From JAEUKA01 sp044228505 (lineage in GTDB: Bacteria; Myxococcota_A; Polyangia; Palsa-1104; JAEUJZ01), in NCBI GenBank assembly GCA_044228505.1, contig JBGAUT010000026.1, forward strand, positions 1-64,000: 64,000 nucleotides of DNA. The letters are read 5' to 3'. Of this stretch, positions 17,006 through 26,545 are shown piece by piece. Under the pieces are notes generated by a model. It was not told the DNA's origin. It saw nothing but the letters and a program-made list of their open reading frames with translations, and did no database searches. Both the position numbers and the translations under genes were made by a program. Each line of letters opens with the position of its first letter. Position 1 is the first letter of the stretch.

Positions 17006-18559
17006 ATGCTGTACCGCTACAAGACCTACCAGGATGTTCGGCTGGTGTTTGCACCGGAAGAGCAAGCGGCGACTTTTGGGGGGGATTACGACAACTTCAC
17101 CTATCCTCGCTACGCACTCGATTTCGCGCTGCTGAGAGTCTATGAAGATGGCCAGCCACTGCGGCCCGAGCACTTTCTACGACTTTCGGACAAAGCGGCA
17201 AATGCCCAAGAGATGGTGATTGCGGTCGGTCATCCCGCTTCGACACAGCGCGGACTCACAGTGGCACAGCGGCAGTATCATCGCGACACCCAGAATCCCC
17301 TCCAGATGGGGATCTTGCAGAAGCGAATTGCGGCGCTGACGACGTACATGGCGCAAGGGAGCGAGCAGGCGCGACGTGGCAATGCGCTCCTACGCAATCT
17401 CGAAAACACGCAGAAGCGACTCGCAGGTCAACAAGAGGGTCTGCGTGATGTGGTTCAGATGCAGCGACTCCAGAAAGAGGAAGAGGCACTGCGCGCAGAA
17501 GTGCGCAAGCGTCCGGAGCTACTGCAAAAGTTTGGCGATGCCTGGTTCAAGGTTCAAGCGGTGTATGGGAAGCTCGCGCCACTTGGCAAACGAAGTACCT
17601 ACGTATCGGTTGCGCCATCCAAGCTGCTGACCATGGCGCTGCAGCTACTGCGGCTTCCCGAAGAGATCAAGAAACCGAGTGGCGAGCGAATGGAGGAATT
17701 CCGTGACTCCCGCTTGCCCGCGCTCCGTCGAGAACTGCTCTCTGCTGCGCCGATCTATGCGGATCTGGAGGAAGCAGTCCTCACTGACTGGCTTTCGCAG
17801 GTGCAGGCCGCGCTGGGCAATGGCGATCCATTTGTGCAAGCGCTACTCGGAGGACAGACTCCGCAGGCGGTTGCACACAAGCTCGCGACCGAAGGAAGAC
17901 TGACCGAGCTAGAGGAACGCAGAGCCCTGTTGGACGGTGGAACCGACAAGATTGCCGCGTCGACCGATCCGCTGATTGTGCTGGCCCGCAAGCTCGACCC
18001 GCAGCTTCGCAAGGTGCGGGAGGAGTACGAACAACAGGTACAGTCCGTTGAACACATCGCCGGAGCGCAGATCGCGCAAGCCCGCTTCGCGGTCTATGGT
18101 GCCGGTATTTATCCCGATGCCACTTATACGCTGCGACTATCGGCAGGAGTGATCAAGGGATACATGAAGGATACTCGTCCGGTTCCGCACCAGACGCTGT
18201 TCTATGGGCTCCTAGAGCGCTCCCTGAGTCAAGGAGAGCAGGCTCCTTTCGAGCTTCCGCCCAGACTTCGGCTGGGCCTGTACCGACTACCGCTGTGGAC
18301 TCCGCTCAACTTTATCTATACCGCAGACACCATCGGTGGAAATTCAGGCTCTCCGGTGGTCGATCGCGATGGCAAAATCGTCGGACTCAACTTTGACAGT
18401 AACCTTGAGAAATTGCCAAACCGTTACTACTACCTGCCGGACTCCACGGGCAGCAGAGCGGTTGCGGTTCACAGCGTCGCAATCTTGGCGGCACTACGGA
18501 CTCTGTACGACGCCGCTCCGCTTGCTGACAAGCTGGTCGGTCACGCTGCTTCCAAGTAA
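17006..18559 (+). CDS. S46-family serine peptidase lacking its N-terminal catalytic His region
   Basis: 517 aa, against roughly 700 in the family (dipeptidyl-peptidases DPP7/DPP11). What remains starts in the conserved stretch YRYKTYQDVRLVFAPEEQ and has the catalytic Asp (D39, in DNFTYPRYALDFALLRVYE) and catalytic Ser (S447, in GGNSGSPVVDRDGKIVG), with the helical cap between. The first 150-200 residues, which carry the signal peptide and catalytic His, are absent; an in-frame TGA lies three codons upstream at 16994-16996 and the ATG has no good ribosome site. A deletion next to the phosphodiesterase gene probably removed the 5' end. Most likely a pseudogene in function, although the rest of the frame is intact. 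Confidence 0.85.
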   Translation: MLYRYKTYQDVRLVFAPEEQAATFGGDYDNFTYPRYALDFALLRVYEDGQPLRPEHFLRLSDKAANAQEMVIAVGHPASTQRGLTVAQRQYHRDTQNPLQMGILQKRIAALTTYMAQGSEQARRGNALLRNLENTQKRLAGQQEGLRDVVQMQRLQKEEEALRAEVRKRPELLQKFGDAWFKVQAVYGKLAPLGKRSTYVSVAPSKLLTMALQLLRLPEEIKKPSGERMEEFRDSRLPALRRELLSAAPIYADLEEAVLTDWLSQVQAALGNGDPFVQALLGGQTPQAVAHKLATEGRLTELEERRALLDGGTDKIAASTDPLIVLARKLDPQLRKVREEYEQQVQSVEHIAGAQIAQARFAVYGAGIYPDATYTLRLSAGVIKGYMKDTRPVPHQTLFYGLLERSLSQGEQAPFELPPRLRLGLYRLPLWTPLNFIYTADTIGGNSGSPVVDRDGKIVGLNFDSNLEKLPNRYYYLPDSTGSRAVAVHSVAILAALRTLYDAAPLADKLVGHAASK

Positions 18560-18649
18560 CTTTCAAACGCCAGCGCAGGGCCTCTGGAACACTCTGGGGG
18601 GAGAGCGAGGCCACTGCGCCGACGCCTGAAACCGCAATTTCTCACGCAG

Positions 18650-19774
18650 CTACGGACAAGCAAACAGATTGTCGATCAGACCCTGTGCTTGGCCCACATT
18701 GACCCCGGCTGCTGTTGCTGCCTGCGTCGAAGTTTTGAGCTGATCGGCCTTGGCTGGATCAATTGCTCGCGCTGCGCGGTCCATCAGCAGACCAATGATG
18801 TTCACGAAGTTCAGCGCGGCTTCCTGCGCCTCACCGGTAAGAGTCGGGATCTTACCGATGCGATCTCTCAAGATCAGCGCCATGCCCTTCGTAAAGGCCT
18901 TGTCTACTTGGCTGGCTGCGCGCTGATAGAACAGACTGCAGCTACTCGGCAAATCCTTGTCCAGATCACGCCAGCAGCGTGCAGCGAGTACCGAGTCAAA
19001 CGCCCGATCGTAGGTCTCCTGATCGAGCTGCTGAAAATACAAACCCAGGCCGATGGGCTTGCTCCGCTCTGTGCCGCTCAAGTATCCCCACGCGGAATCA
19101 ACATCTGCTGCGTTATCAAAGCTAGAGGTCCATACCTCTGATTGCGAAGACAGATAGAAGAACCACAACAGGGCGGCTTCGATGCGGGCCGACTGAACCA
19201 CCGGCTTCATCCCAGCAATTCCCTTGGTGAAAGCGTCATCAATGATCGGCTTGAGCTTACCGGGTCCAGCGCAGCGATCGGGATTTTGAGCCGCAACAGT
19301 AAGATCGTTGCACGCGAACTTGTTCGAACCCGGAACCTCGGGATAGTGGATGTCTTGGCGACGGGCAACTCGCGATCCAATTCCGTTCGCGATCGCATAC
19401 TCGTCACGCGCTGCGGTCATCTCGGCAGCAGAAGGAATCGCTGGATTTTTCCAAAGCTTGGTACCCATCGAAACAAACGCAAGTGTCCGCGCCGAGGCCC
19501 CAGGTGTCGATGTCCCAAACAGCACAAATGCATTTCCGTCAGACACACAGCTTGGCCAAGTGTCATTCTTGCTGGCATTGAATCGTGGTGCGTAGTCGTC
19601 CACTGAGCACTTGCACGAAGAAAGAGTTCCGACAAACGGCTGACACATTGCGGCCGCTGGCTGATCCGCTTTACAGAGAGAAGCAGGAAGCATATCCATC
19701 ATCGCTGGTGCGCTTTCGCAGCCCGCAATTCCCAGCAGTGCCCAGAGCCCGATTCCCATAAGTTTCTTGTTCAT
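18650..19774 (-). CDS. Lipoprotein of unknown function upstream-linked to a TonB receptor gene
   Basis: 374 aa from ATG at 19774 (AGGAGA about 11 bases before it). Lipobox MGIGLWALLGIAGC puts the modified Cys at residue 19. The mature protein is mostly helical by eye, with Cys pairs near the N-terminus (SCKCS) and motifs such as ARIEAALLWFFYLSSQSE and DSAWGYLSGTERSKPIG. The general pattern recalls all-helical secreted metal-uptake proteins, but I could not place it in a family. It lies 66 bp downstream of the TonB-dependent receptor on the same strand, so a joint role in uptake of a metal or its chelate is a reasonable inference. Confidence 0.75.
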   Translation of the reverse strand: MNKKLMGIGLWALLGIAGCESAPAMMDMLPASLCKADQPAAAMCQPFVGTLSSCKCSVDDYAPRFNASKNDTWPSCVSDGNAFVLFGTSTPGASARTLAFVSMGTKLWKNPAIPSAAEMTAARDEYAIANGIGSRVARRQDIHYPEVPGSNKFACNDLTVAAQNPDRCAGPGKLKPIIDDAFTKGIAGMKPVVQSARIEAALLWFFYLSSQSEVWTSSFDNAADVDSAWGYLSGTERSKPIGLGLYFQQLDQETYDRAFDSVLAARCWRDLDKDLPSSCSLFYQRAASQVDKAFTKGMALILRDRIGKIPTLTGEAQEAALNFVNIIGLLMDRAARAIDPAKADQLKTSTQAATAAGVNVGQAQGLIDNLFACP

Positions 19775-19840
19775 GATTTCTAATTCTCCTTCTCGTTTGT
19801 TTCTATCCGCCGATCCCAACAATCGGCTCGGCCCACTCGC

Positions 19841-22051
19841 TCAATCAACCTTCATGGACAACATGAATCCCCGCCCAGGTCCGTTTACGCTCGACCCATG
19901 ATAGCGGTAGGCCACGTTTCCGATGTTCTCCAACACTCCGCCAAGTGAAACTCGATCGTGTACCCGAAAGCTACTCCGCAGATCCACCACCGCAAAGCCA
20001 GGCGTTCCGTATTTAGGAATCCGTGCATCGGCATAATCAGAGATCGCCAAGCGGTCCTGCATCGTCGCCCAGCGCAGCCCTGCGGACAGCTCAAAGCTCT
20101 CTCTCTGCCAGACCACCTCCGCCGTGCCATGAAGCGGCGGAACCCGAGACAAGGGAACTCGTTCGCCTAGAATCACTCCAGAGGTACCGTATCCCAGACT
20201 CCCTACGCGAGGACTCTCTCCCCAGGTGTAGGCCAGCGTTCCGCGCAATCGGAATCCCATTGGAATGCGAAGCCGCAGCATAGCCTCGACTCCGCGAAGT
20301 TCAGATAGTGCTGGCGCGTTTTGAAGCTGAAAGCGCGTCCAAGCACCCACGCATTCCGGGGTTGCAAGCGGACACTCGGTATCGGACTTTGAGACCTTCA
20401 GAACCGCATCATGGAGCAGTGTCTCAAACGCCCAGAGCTGCACCCCCAGCAGCTCATGCTCCAATAATGCTCCCAGCTCAAACGTCGTCGCCCGTTCGGG
20501 ATTCAGATTCGCATTTTCAAACTGAAATCCGGGTCCGGTCTGTTGTCGCGCTGTCAGATCATTTAAGTTTGCCGCCCGAAAGGAATGGTCCGCGTTGAGT
20601 CGCAAGGTCAGCACCTTGTGCGGCATCCATGAAACCCCAGCATTCCCTGTCACGGGCAGCCAGCTCTGATTGACTTGGCGACTCCCTGATAAGGGCTCTG
20701 CTGGGGCTCGCGCCACTACGTAGGACAACCGAACCCCCCCATACAGAGTGACTCCTTTGGGAATGGAGAGCGTACCATCTGCATGCACTCCGCCGTAGGT
20801 GTACGTCGAGCCGTTTAGGTACTGTCCTCGACTGAGCTTGGCCGTCTGCGCAAGGTCCGTAAAAGTTCGGGAAGCCTCCGAGGTAATCCAATCGGTGTAC
20901 TGATCAAATCCGTAACGGAACCGCAGCTCAACAGAAGGAAGCACGAGCAGGGGTCGACTCTGTGCCGAAGCCAGAAATCCCAACGTCAGCACATCATCAA
21001 CACCCAGCCGAGTCACCAGTACCGACGGATCGTCCAGTCGCTGCCGCTCATGCTGCGCCTGGACAGAGACACTGATCCGCAGCGGCCACAGAAAATCCGA
21101 CAGCTTCCCTTCATAGGTCAGGTAGCCAAGGTGTCGGAACTGCTGTTCATAGGTTAAGCAAGTGCCGCTCGGGGCATAGGGTGGCGGACACTGATCGGTG
21201 CGGGGCACATCAAACTGCAAGTAGTGATACGTCGCGAGGGTGAGCCGCTGCGAATCGTCGAGCCGTAGCACCAATCGACCATCGGCGGTTAGCTCCTTGA
21301 AGCCGGTCCCAAGCTGGGTCACACCATCACGGGCGTAGGCCGGGACCATTGGATACAGTCCGATAGGAGTGTTCGGATTGGGATTTTCGACGCGCCCACC
21401 GCTCTTGAGCTGACCCACGTTGCGATAACCAACCCCGCCCACGAAACCAAGGCTGCCGTCCTTTACCGGACCCGACAGATGAAACTGCGCCCGCCCACCT
21501 AGCTCGTCGTCGGCAGAGGTCGCCCGCAAGTTCACCTGGGGCCGAAACAGCAGCTCTCCGTCTGACACCATCGGATCGATCGGATACGCCGCAATCACCC
21601 CCCCGAGCGCGTCCGACCCATAGCGCGTCGAACCACCGCCTCTCAGGATCTCGATGCTGTCGATCGTCCGCGAGTCGATCGTAAAAAAGTACTGATTGGG
21701 CCCCTGCCGATAGGTCGAGTTGTTGACGCGGATGCCATCGAACAGAAGCAGCGTCTGCTGCCCTGTGAGCCCACGAATGAACGCCGAGCCCTGCCCGTGC
21801 GCGGATTGCTGCACGAACACCCCGCTCTCATAGCGAAGCGCGTCAGGGGCCGAGCGAGGCTGGCGACGCTCGATTTCGCTACGGCTGACTGTTCCGTGAG
21901 CGCGCTCCTCCGACACCCCGTCTTCACGTCCTGCGCGCACCACCGTCTGAAAGGTATCGTTGTCGGCAACAGCGCGACCCTCGAATAGAAAGAGCAGCGC
22001 CGCCACCACACAGGTGTTTTTCCGACGGCGGACGAGCATGGACCGGCACAT
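19841..22051 (-). CDS. TonB-dependent outer-membrane receptor
   Basis: 736 aa with a short signal peptide (ending near GRAVA). The plug domain is clear: VSRSEIERRQPRSAPDALRY, GVFVQQSAHGQGSAFIRGLT, QQTLLLFDGIRVNNSTYRQG and IEILRGGGSTRYGSDALGGV. It is followed by a beta-barrel with Tyr/aromatic-rich strands to a C-terminal GRGFMLSMKVD. Such receptors import iron-siderophore complexes, haem, B12 or other large substrates using ExbB-ExbD-TonB energy; the substrate is not evident. ATG at 22051 is used; a second ATG at 22039 is equally possible. The lipoprotein gene downstream is probably co-transcribed. A TonB/ExbBD set is encoded at 42396-44322. Confidence 0.92.
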   Translation of the reverse strand: MCRSMLVRRRKNTCVVAALLFLFEGRAVADNDTFQTVVRAGREDGVSEERAHGTVSRSEIERRQPRSAPDALRYESGVFVQQSAHGQGSAFIRGLTGQQTLLLFDGIRVNNSTYRQGPNQYFFTIDSRTIDSIEILRGGGSTRYGSDALGGVIAAYPIDPMVSDGELLFRPQVNLRATSADDELGGRAQFHLSGPVKDGSLGFVGGVGYRNVGQLKSGGRVENPNPNTPIGLYPMVPAYARDGVTQLGTGFKELTADGRLVLRLDDSQRLTLATYHYLQFDVPRTDQCPPPYAPSGTCLTYEQQFRHLGYLTYEGKLSDFLWPLRISVSVQAQHERQRLDDPSVLVTRLGVDDVLTLGFLASAQSRPLLVLPSVELRFRYGFDQYTDWITSEASRTFTDLAQTAKLSRGQYLNGSTYTYGGVHADGTLSIPKGVTLYGGVRLSYVVARAPAEPLSGSRQVNQSWLPVTGNAGVSWMPHKVLTLRLNADHSFRAANLNDLTARQQTGPGFQFENANLNPERATTFELGALLEHELLGVQLWAFETLLHDAVLKVSKSDTECPLATPECVGAWTRFQLQNAPALSELRGVEAMLRLRIPMGFRLRGTLAYTWGESPRVGSLGYGTSGVILGERVPLSRVPPLHGTAEVVWQRESFELSAGLRWATMQDRLAISDYADARIPKYGTPGFAVVDLRSSFRVHDRVSLGGVLENIGNVAYRYHGSSVNGPGRGFMLSMKVD

Positions 22052-22139
22052 TCTTGCAGAGCTTGCCTGAAGCGCCTATCAGGTGATCACCCGATCGCAA
22101 AATCGTTACGGATTCGATCGGAGGCGTGGCGTGGGCTGC

Positions 22140-23981
22140 CTAGTCGTCTTTGCCGAACGGAAGCTTCGCGTCGAAGGTGCGGAAGAACACCGATGGGCTC
22201 TCTCCCAAATCGGAGTCGTCTGGTTCAGCGATCGGAGCTTTTGCCACAGCGGCTTTGGTGGGGGGATGTTGGGCCGCAGTCTCTTTGACGACTGCGACGG
22301 GCTTGGCGGCGGGTGCCGGTGCCTTGGCCGCAGCAGGCTGCACCGCTTTTGCCGGAGCGTTGGTTGCCACCGCTGCCGGTTTGGCCGCTCCCGCTGCAGG
22401 CTTGGCCACCACTGCAGCGGGCTTCGCAACCACGACCGGCTTGGCTTCCACGACCGGCTTGGCTTCCACGACCGGCTTGGCTTCCACGACCGGCTTGGCA
22501 CTCGACACTGGTGTCGCTGCCTTGCTGTCGGTCACTGGCGCAGCCTTGCTGACAGCGGCCGCTTGGAACGAAGCGCTCGCCGCTTTGCCTAGCCCAGGCA
22601 GTGCCGCCGCAGGCTTGTCGACCGCGGTGGGCTTGTCCGCGACCACTTTGGCCACAGCCTTTTCGACCACCGGGACGGTCTTGGTGACCGCGGGCGCTGC
22701 CACTGGAGCAGCGCTCGATTTCGTCTCGGCAACCGGGGCTTTGGCTTCCTTTATCGACGCTTTGGCCGGGGTCACAGTTTTGGCCGGGGAAACCGCTTTG
22801 CTTCCGGTGGCCACCGGGGGAGCTGGCTTTGCCGCTTCAGGAACCGCCGGGACGGACTCAAGAGGCACGCTCACCGAGCCCACTATCGTCGCGGCCGCTG
22901 CGGCAGCAGGCACAGCCTCCGGTGCGGGTGCCACGGTCTTGATCGATCGAGTGATCGGCGGCAGCTTGATCCCTCGTGCTCCTTCGGCCGCTGGGGCAGG
23001 CGTTAGGGCAGGTGCCGGAGCGAGCGTTGGAGCCGGAGCGGGCGTGGCTTTGGCTGCCGATTTGCCAGCTACCGCTCGACTCGCAGCCGCCGCTTCGGGC
23101 ACCTTCACCGGCTCAGCCGCCTCCAGCGCTGCGGCGAGTAAGGCCGCTCTTTTCGCTGCCGGAGCGGGCTCTTCTGCTGCCATTTCTCGACGCGATGGAG
23201 CGGGAGGAACCGATTTTCGTGATTCCCGCGATACCCCGGGCAAAAGCGCCTCAGGGGACCGACGAACCGGAGCCACCACAGGGGGTAACGACGGATCGGT
23301 CTGGAGATCCCGATCGGCAATCAATACATCTGCCAAGCTCAGTTCCCCGGCCTGATCGCTGAGCGGTCGGTCTTCGTGGGCAGCAGGAGGTGGACTCATC
23401 CGCACCGGCTCATGGCCTCGCGGAGGCGTCATCGGACGCGGAGGCTCTACAGCACGGACAGGCTCCGGCGCTCGCACGGGCTCAGGCCGACGGTTGCCCA
23501 GCGTCATTCCCGGCGTCGGAGCGGGCGCTCGGGGTACCGGATCACTGGCCGAGATCCGATGCATCATCGCGGCCGGAGACACCCGATCAAGCAGCTGCGT
23601 CTCATCGCTGTTAAAGCCCGGATCGACCATCGGCATCGTGCCGGGCAGCGGAAATGGTGTCCCCGGCAACTTCGCAGCAGGGGGTGCGGCCCCAGCCGGG
23701 CCGGGCCATGGCGCACTGCCAGCGGGCGGTGACGCCCCAACCTGAGCTTGCGCCAGTGCCGGAACCAGCTCCCTATCGAGAAAGTCGAGTAGCCCTTGAA
23801 GCTGCCCGACAAACTCCTCAGCGAGTGGTTTGTTCCGACGCAGCGCATCGAACGCCGACCAATACGGCGAGACATTGGGATTGAAGCCAACGCTGGTGGC
23901 TTCGAAGAACTGTTTGACGTTGCCCAGGTGCTCGAGCAGCTTCGCCCGGAGGGCACGGGGATCAGAGCCTGTGGGAAGCAT
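22140..23981 (-). CDS. Pro/Ala/Lys-rich protein of unknown function
   Basis: 613 aa. The first 80 residues look folded and helical (LRAKLLEHLGNVKQFFEATS, LAEEFVGQLQGLLDFLDREL). The middle 450 residues are low-complexity Ala/Pro/Lys/Val, with four tandem copies of a hexapeptide like KPVVEA and many PAAKPA-type stretches. The C-terminus ends in a short distinct motif, SPSVFFRTFDAKLPFGKDD. No signal peptide or membrane helix. Histone H1-like or scaffold behaviour is possible but unproven. It is 101 bp downstream of rsmD on the same strand. The opposite strand is also open here because of the biased composition, but that frame lacks protein-like features. Confidence 0.75.
   Translation of the reverse strand: MLPTGSDPRALRAKLLEHLGNVKQFFEATSVGFNPNVSPYWSAFDALRRNKPLAEEFVGQLQGLLDFLDRELVPALAQAQVGASPPAGSAPWPGPAGAAPPAAKLPGTPFPLPGTMPMVDPGFNSDETQLLDRVSPAAMMHRISASDPVPRAPAPTPGMTLGNRRPEPVRAPEPVRAVEPPRPMTPPRGHEPVRMSPPPAAHEDRPLSDQAGELSLADVLIADRDLQTDPSLPPVVAPVRRSPEALLPGVSRESRKSVPPAPSRREMAAEEPAPAAKRAALLAAALEAAEPVKVPEAAAASRAVAGKSAAKATPAPAPTLAPAPALTPAPAAEGARGIKLPPITRSIKTVAPAPEAVPAAAAAATIVGSVSVPLESVPAVPEAAKPAPPVATGSKAVSPAKTVTPAKASIKEAKAPVAETKSSAAPVAAPAVTKTVPVVEKAVAKVVADKPTAVDKPAAALPGLGKAASASFQAAAVSKAAPVTDSKAATPVSSAKPVVEAKPVVEAKPVVEAKPVVVAKPAAVVAKPAAGAAKPAAVATNAPAKAVQPAAAKAPAPAAKPVAVVKETAAQHPPTKAAVAKAPIAEPDDSDLGESPSVFFRTFDAKLPFGKDD
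22427..22498. repeat. 18-bp tandem repeat inside the Pro/Ala/Lys-rich gene
   Basis: Four units of 18 bp (22427, 22445, 22463, 22481). The last three are identical, reading CTTCCACGACCGGCTTGG on the plus strand; the first differs by three bases. They encode KPVVEA-type hexapeptides. Near identity points to recent slippage expansion. Confidence 0.9.
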
Positions 23982-24082
23982 TGTCTCTTAGGTTCTCGCA
24001 ACTTGCGAAATTCCGCAAGGCTGCAGCTTCCGTCGGAGACGTCGATCGAGCGCGGCAGGTGGTGAGGGGGGTGCTGAAGCCG

Positions 24083-24667
24083 TCAGGCCTCGTGCGGGGC
24101 GACATCCCAAAAGAGCAGCACGGTATCGCCATAGCGACGGCTGTCGGTGCAAATCAGCACACCTCGCTGAGCACCCACCTCGAAGTCGCCGAGGTTGCGC
24201 AGATCCGTCTCGATCACGACGCGACCGTTGCGAGTCAGACACTCCGCCGCATGAGCCGATAGCCAGTCGAGCAGCCGCGGCAGCTCGCCTGAGGCATAGG
24301 GAGGGTCGGCAAAGATCAGCTCGGCAGGCTCAGCCGGAAACGACTTGCCCCCAAGAAAACGAACCAGCGCGGACTCGACAACCCGCGATCGAGACGACAA
24401 ACCGAGCGTGGCCAAGTTTTGTCGCAGCACCCGACACGCCGCCGGGTCACTGTCCACGAAGACCGCTTGTCCTGCACCGCGAGACAGCGCCTCGATACCG
24501 AGTGCACCGCTGCCCGCGTAGAGATCCCAGACCGTGCAGCCAGATTCGATCTCACCCAGGATATTGAACAGTGCCTGACGGACACGCTCCGCAGTGGGCC
24601 GAGTATGAAGACCCACCGGCGTGCGCAGCCGCCGTCCACCGAGGGCTCCAGCGACGATACGAATCAT
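24083..24667 (-). CDS. rsmD: 16S rRNA (guanine(966)-N2)-methyltransferase RsmD
   Basis: 194 aa. Methylates G966 of 16S rRNA during 30S assembly using SAM. The family N-terminus MIRIVAGALGGRRLRTP, the RPTAERVRQALFNIL segment, SAM-binding DLYAGSGALGIEA (48-60) and catalytic DPPY (121-124) are all intact and the length is normal. It starts 28 bp after the aldehyde dehydrogenase stop and is likely read in the same transcript. Confidence 0.95.
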   Translation of the reverse strand: MIRIVAGALGGRRLRTPVGLHTRPTAERVRQALFNILGEIESGCTVWDLYAGSGALGIEALSRGAGQAVFVDSDPAACRVLRQNLATLGLSSRSRVVESALVRFLGGKSFPAEPAELIFADPPYASGELPRLLDWLSAHAAECLTRNGRVVIETDLRNLGDFEVGAQRGVLICTDSRRYGDTVLLFWDVAPHEA

Positions 24668-24695
24668 GGCGAAGGTGCGACAAAAGAGAGCGAGA

Positions 24696-26438
24696 CTAAG
24701 AGCCCGCCAGTGCGTGGAAAGCGATGGCCGGAATCTTCAGCCACGATGGCTCGGCCTCGAACCGCAGCATCCGCTGGGCCACTTCATGCGATCGCTTGTG
24801 CGTCACAAACCAAGGCGGCTTCGGCGACGGGGTTAGCGGTCCACGCAGGATCGCCTTCTCGATGCCCTCGAACATGAAGGTGTTGTGAACAAAGCCAATG
24901 CCGCTCTGGATATCGAGCAGCGTTCCCGACGGATGACCTCCCCACGGCGGCGTCATCGCTCCGTACGCAACGGCGGGCCAGTGGTTGATGCCCACCACGC
25001 CATAGCGCAGCACGTCACACGCTTTTTCGAGCGCAGCCTGAACCTCGGGCTGCTTCTCCGTCGATGGAGCTAGGTACATGCTACAGCTCAGCGTGCCCCA
25101 CAGCCGGTCGTTGGCAAAGCGGGCCGCTGCCGTCACAAAGTCTGCGGCGTCCTTTTCGGGCAACGCCACCTCGCTAATGATCGAGCAGAACGGCTCCGTC
25201 GAAAACAGGATCTCGTCGGGCGTCTTCGGGTTGACGTCACGAATCAACGTCCACGGCAGCTCGCCTTCACCCGCCCGTCCAAGCCGCGTCACCGTCTTGC
25301 CAGCCGTCAGCTTCGCGAAGCGCTCCGGAGCGCCTGGATAGTAGGCTCGCCGGGTCGGCATATCCTGCAAGATTTCTTGCAGTGACTTCAGCAGCTCTTG
25401 CCGCTGCGGCCACGACTCCGACAGGACCAGGATCTTGGCCGCATTGCAGTTGAACGAGCCGTTGTTCACCACTTGCGTTGCAATGTTCTCAGCGAGCATT
25501 CGCAGCTCACCCGCCGAGTAGTTGCCCGGCACGACCATCACCGGCGTGACACAGCCCAGCTCACTCGTGATGTTCTTCTTGAGCAGCGGATCATTGGCCG
25601 CCTGCCGCCGAGTGCGCTCTTCACCCGGTGGGCCCCAGACGATCATATCGTGGGTACGATCCGACCCCGTAATGTGGACGTCGACGATCTGAGGGTGATA
25701 GGACAGGTAGCTGCCCACTTCGGCCCCACCGTAGACGAAGCGCAGATAGCCGCGCTCGATGAGTGGCTGGAACGCCTGCTCATAAAACGGCCCCAGGTAC
25801 TCGTTGACCGGGTTGAGCTTGACGATGCACAGCTTGCCCTCGTGGAACAGCTTGTACAGAGCATCCGTCGGCGGAATCGACGCTACGTTTCCTGCGCCGA
25901 GGATGAGCGACACGCCTCCCTGCGGATCGCGCTTGCTATAGAAGACCGCCTGTTCCTCGCGCACCTTGCGATCGTCCCAGCCCTTCTCCATTCGGAGTCG
26001 GCACGTAAACCCCGCCGAGATCGCGTGGTCATAGGCCTCACCGGGCATCACCAGTACCTCGGTGCGGCCATCGCCCGCCACCCGAATTGCCCCCGACGGC
26101 AGAATCGGCTTGCCCGAGGTCTGAATCTGCTCCAACGACATGATCAGCTTGCGCAAGCAGCGCATCGTCACGTACGGCCCCCCCAGCCACTCCTCGCTGG
26201 AGGCCGGGGTGTCCATGAGCAGGCCCTTTGCCTTACACGCTGCAGCCACCCAGTCCCTTGACACCGAGAGGAGACGAGGCACACATGCCCGCAGCAGGGC
26301 CGCCTTCTCTCGAGGGGCAAGCCGCGCAAATGGCGTCGCATTGTCACCGAGGATTGCCAGGTATTTATCCAGCTCGGCCTGGGTGGTTGCGGTGCGACTC
26401 TGGGTGCTAGCGCTCAATTCCATGGATGCCGATTGCAT
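24696..26438 (-). CDS. Aldehyde dehydrogenase superfamily protein
   Basis: 580 aa, longer than the usual 480-500. The NAD(P) fold and active site are recognisable: Glu293 in NITSELGCVTPVMV (the general-base position) and the catalytic Cys331 in NNGSFNCNAAKIL, plus the cofactor segment VHITGSDRTHD. The extra length is mostly N-terminal (LAPREKAALLRACVPRLL and after). It belongs to a divergent group seen in several proteobacterial lineages whose substrate is unclear. It has no signal peptide. It lies between the FG-GAP lipoprotein gene (107 bp upstream) and rsmD (28 bp downstream). Confidence 0.85.
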   Translation of the reverse strand: MQSASMELSASTQSRTATTQAELDKYLAILGDNATPFARLAPREKAALLRACVPRLLSVSRDWVAAACKAKGLLMDTPASSEEWLGGPYVTMRCLRKLIMSLEQIQTSGKPILPSGAIRVAGDGRTEVLVMPGEAYDHAISAGFTCRLRMEKGWDDRKVREEQAVFYSKRDPQGGVSLILGAGNVASIPPTDALYKLFHEGKLCIVKLNPVNEYLGPFYEQAFQPLIERGYLRFVYGGAEVGSYLSYHPQIVDVHITGSDRTHDMIVWGPPGEERTRRQAANDPLLKKNITSELGCVTPVMVVPGNYSAGELRMLAENIATQVVNNGSFNCNAAKILVLSESWPQRQELLKSLQEILQDMPTRRAYYPGAPERFAKLTAGKTVTRLGRAGEGELPWTLIRDVNPKTPDEILFSTEPFCSIISEVALPEKDAADFVTAAARFANDRLWGTLSCSMYLAPSTEKQPEVQAALEKACDVLRYGVVGINHWPAVAYGAMTPPWGGHPSGTLLDIQSGIGFVHNTFMFEGIEKAILRGPLTPSPKPPWFVTHKRSHEVAQRMLRFEAEPSWLKIPAIAFHALAGS

Positions 26439-26545
26439 TCGTTACTCCTATCACAGGCCGATTGGAGGGCACCACATCGACCTTGCACACGAACCAGCAG
26501 GCCCGTCCGCCGGTCTGTACATTCCGCTCTGCGGTCACGCCGAAA

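Noticed and set aside
18560..18649. GGCCTC/GAGGCC hairpin between convergent genes
   Set aside because: The inverted repeat is only 6 bp with a long loop and no T-run, so a terminator is not supported.
22150..23355. Plus-strand Ala/Gly/Thr-rich frame of 401 codons
   Set aside because: It mirrors the PAKA-rich minus-strand gene; no ribosome site or folded domain. The minus-strand protein has a folded head and a motif-like tail.
25398..26261. Plus-strand frame of 287 codons
   Set aside because: Antisense to the aldehyde dehydrogenase, which has intact active-site residues.
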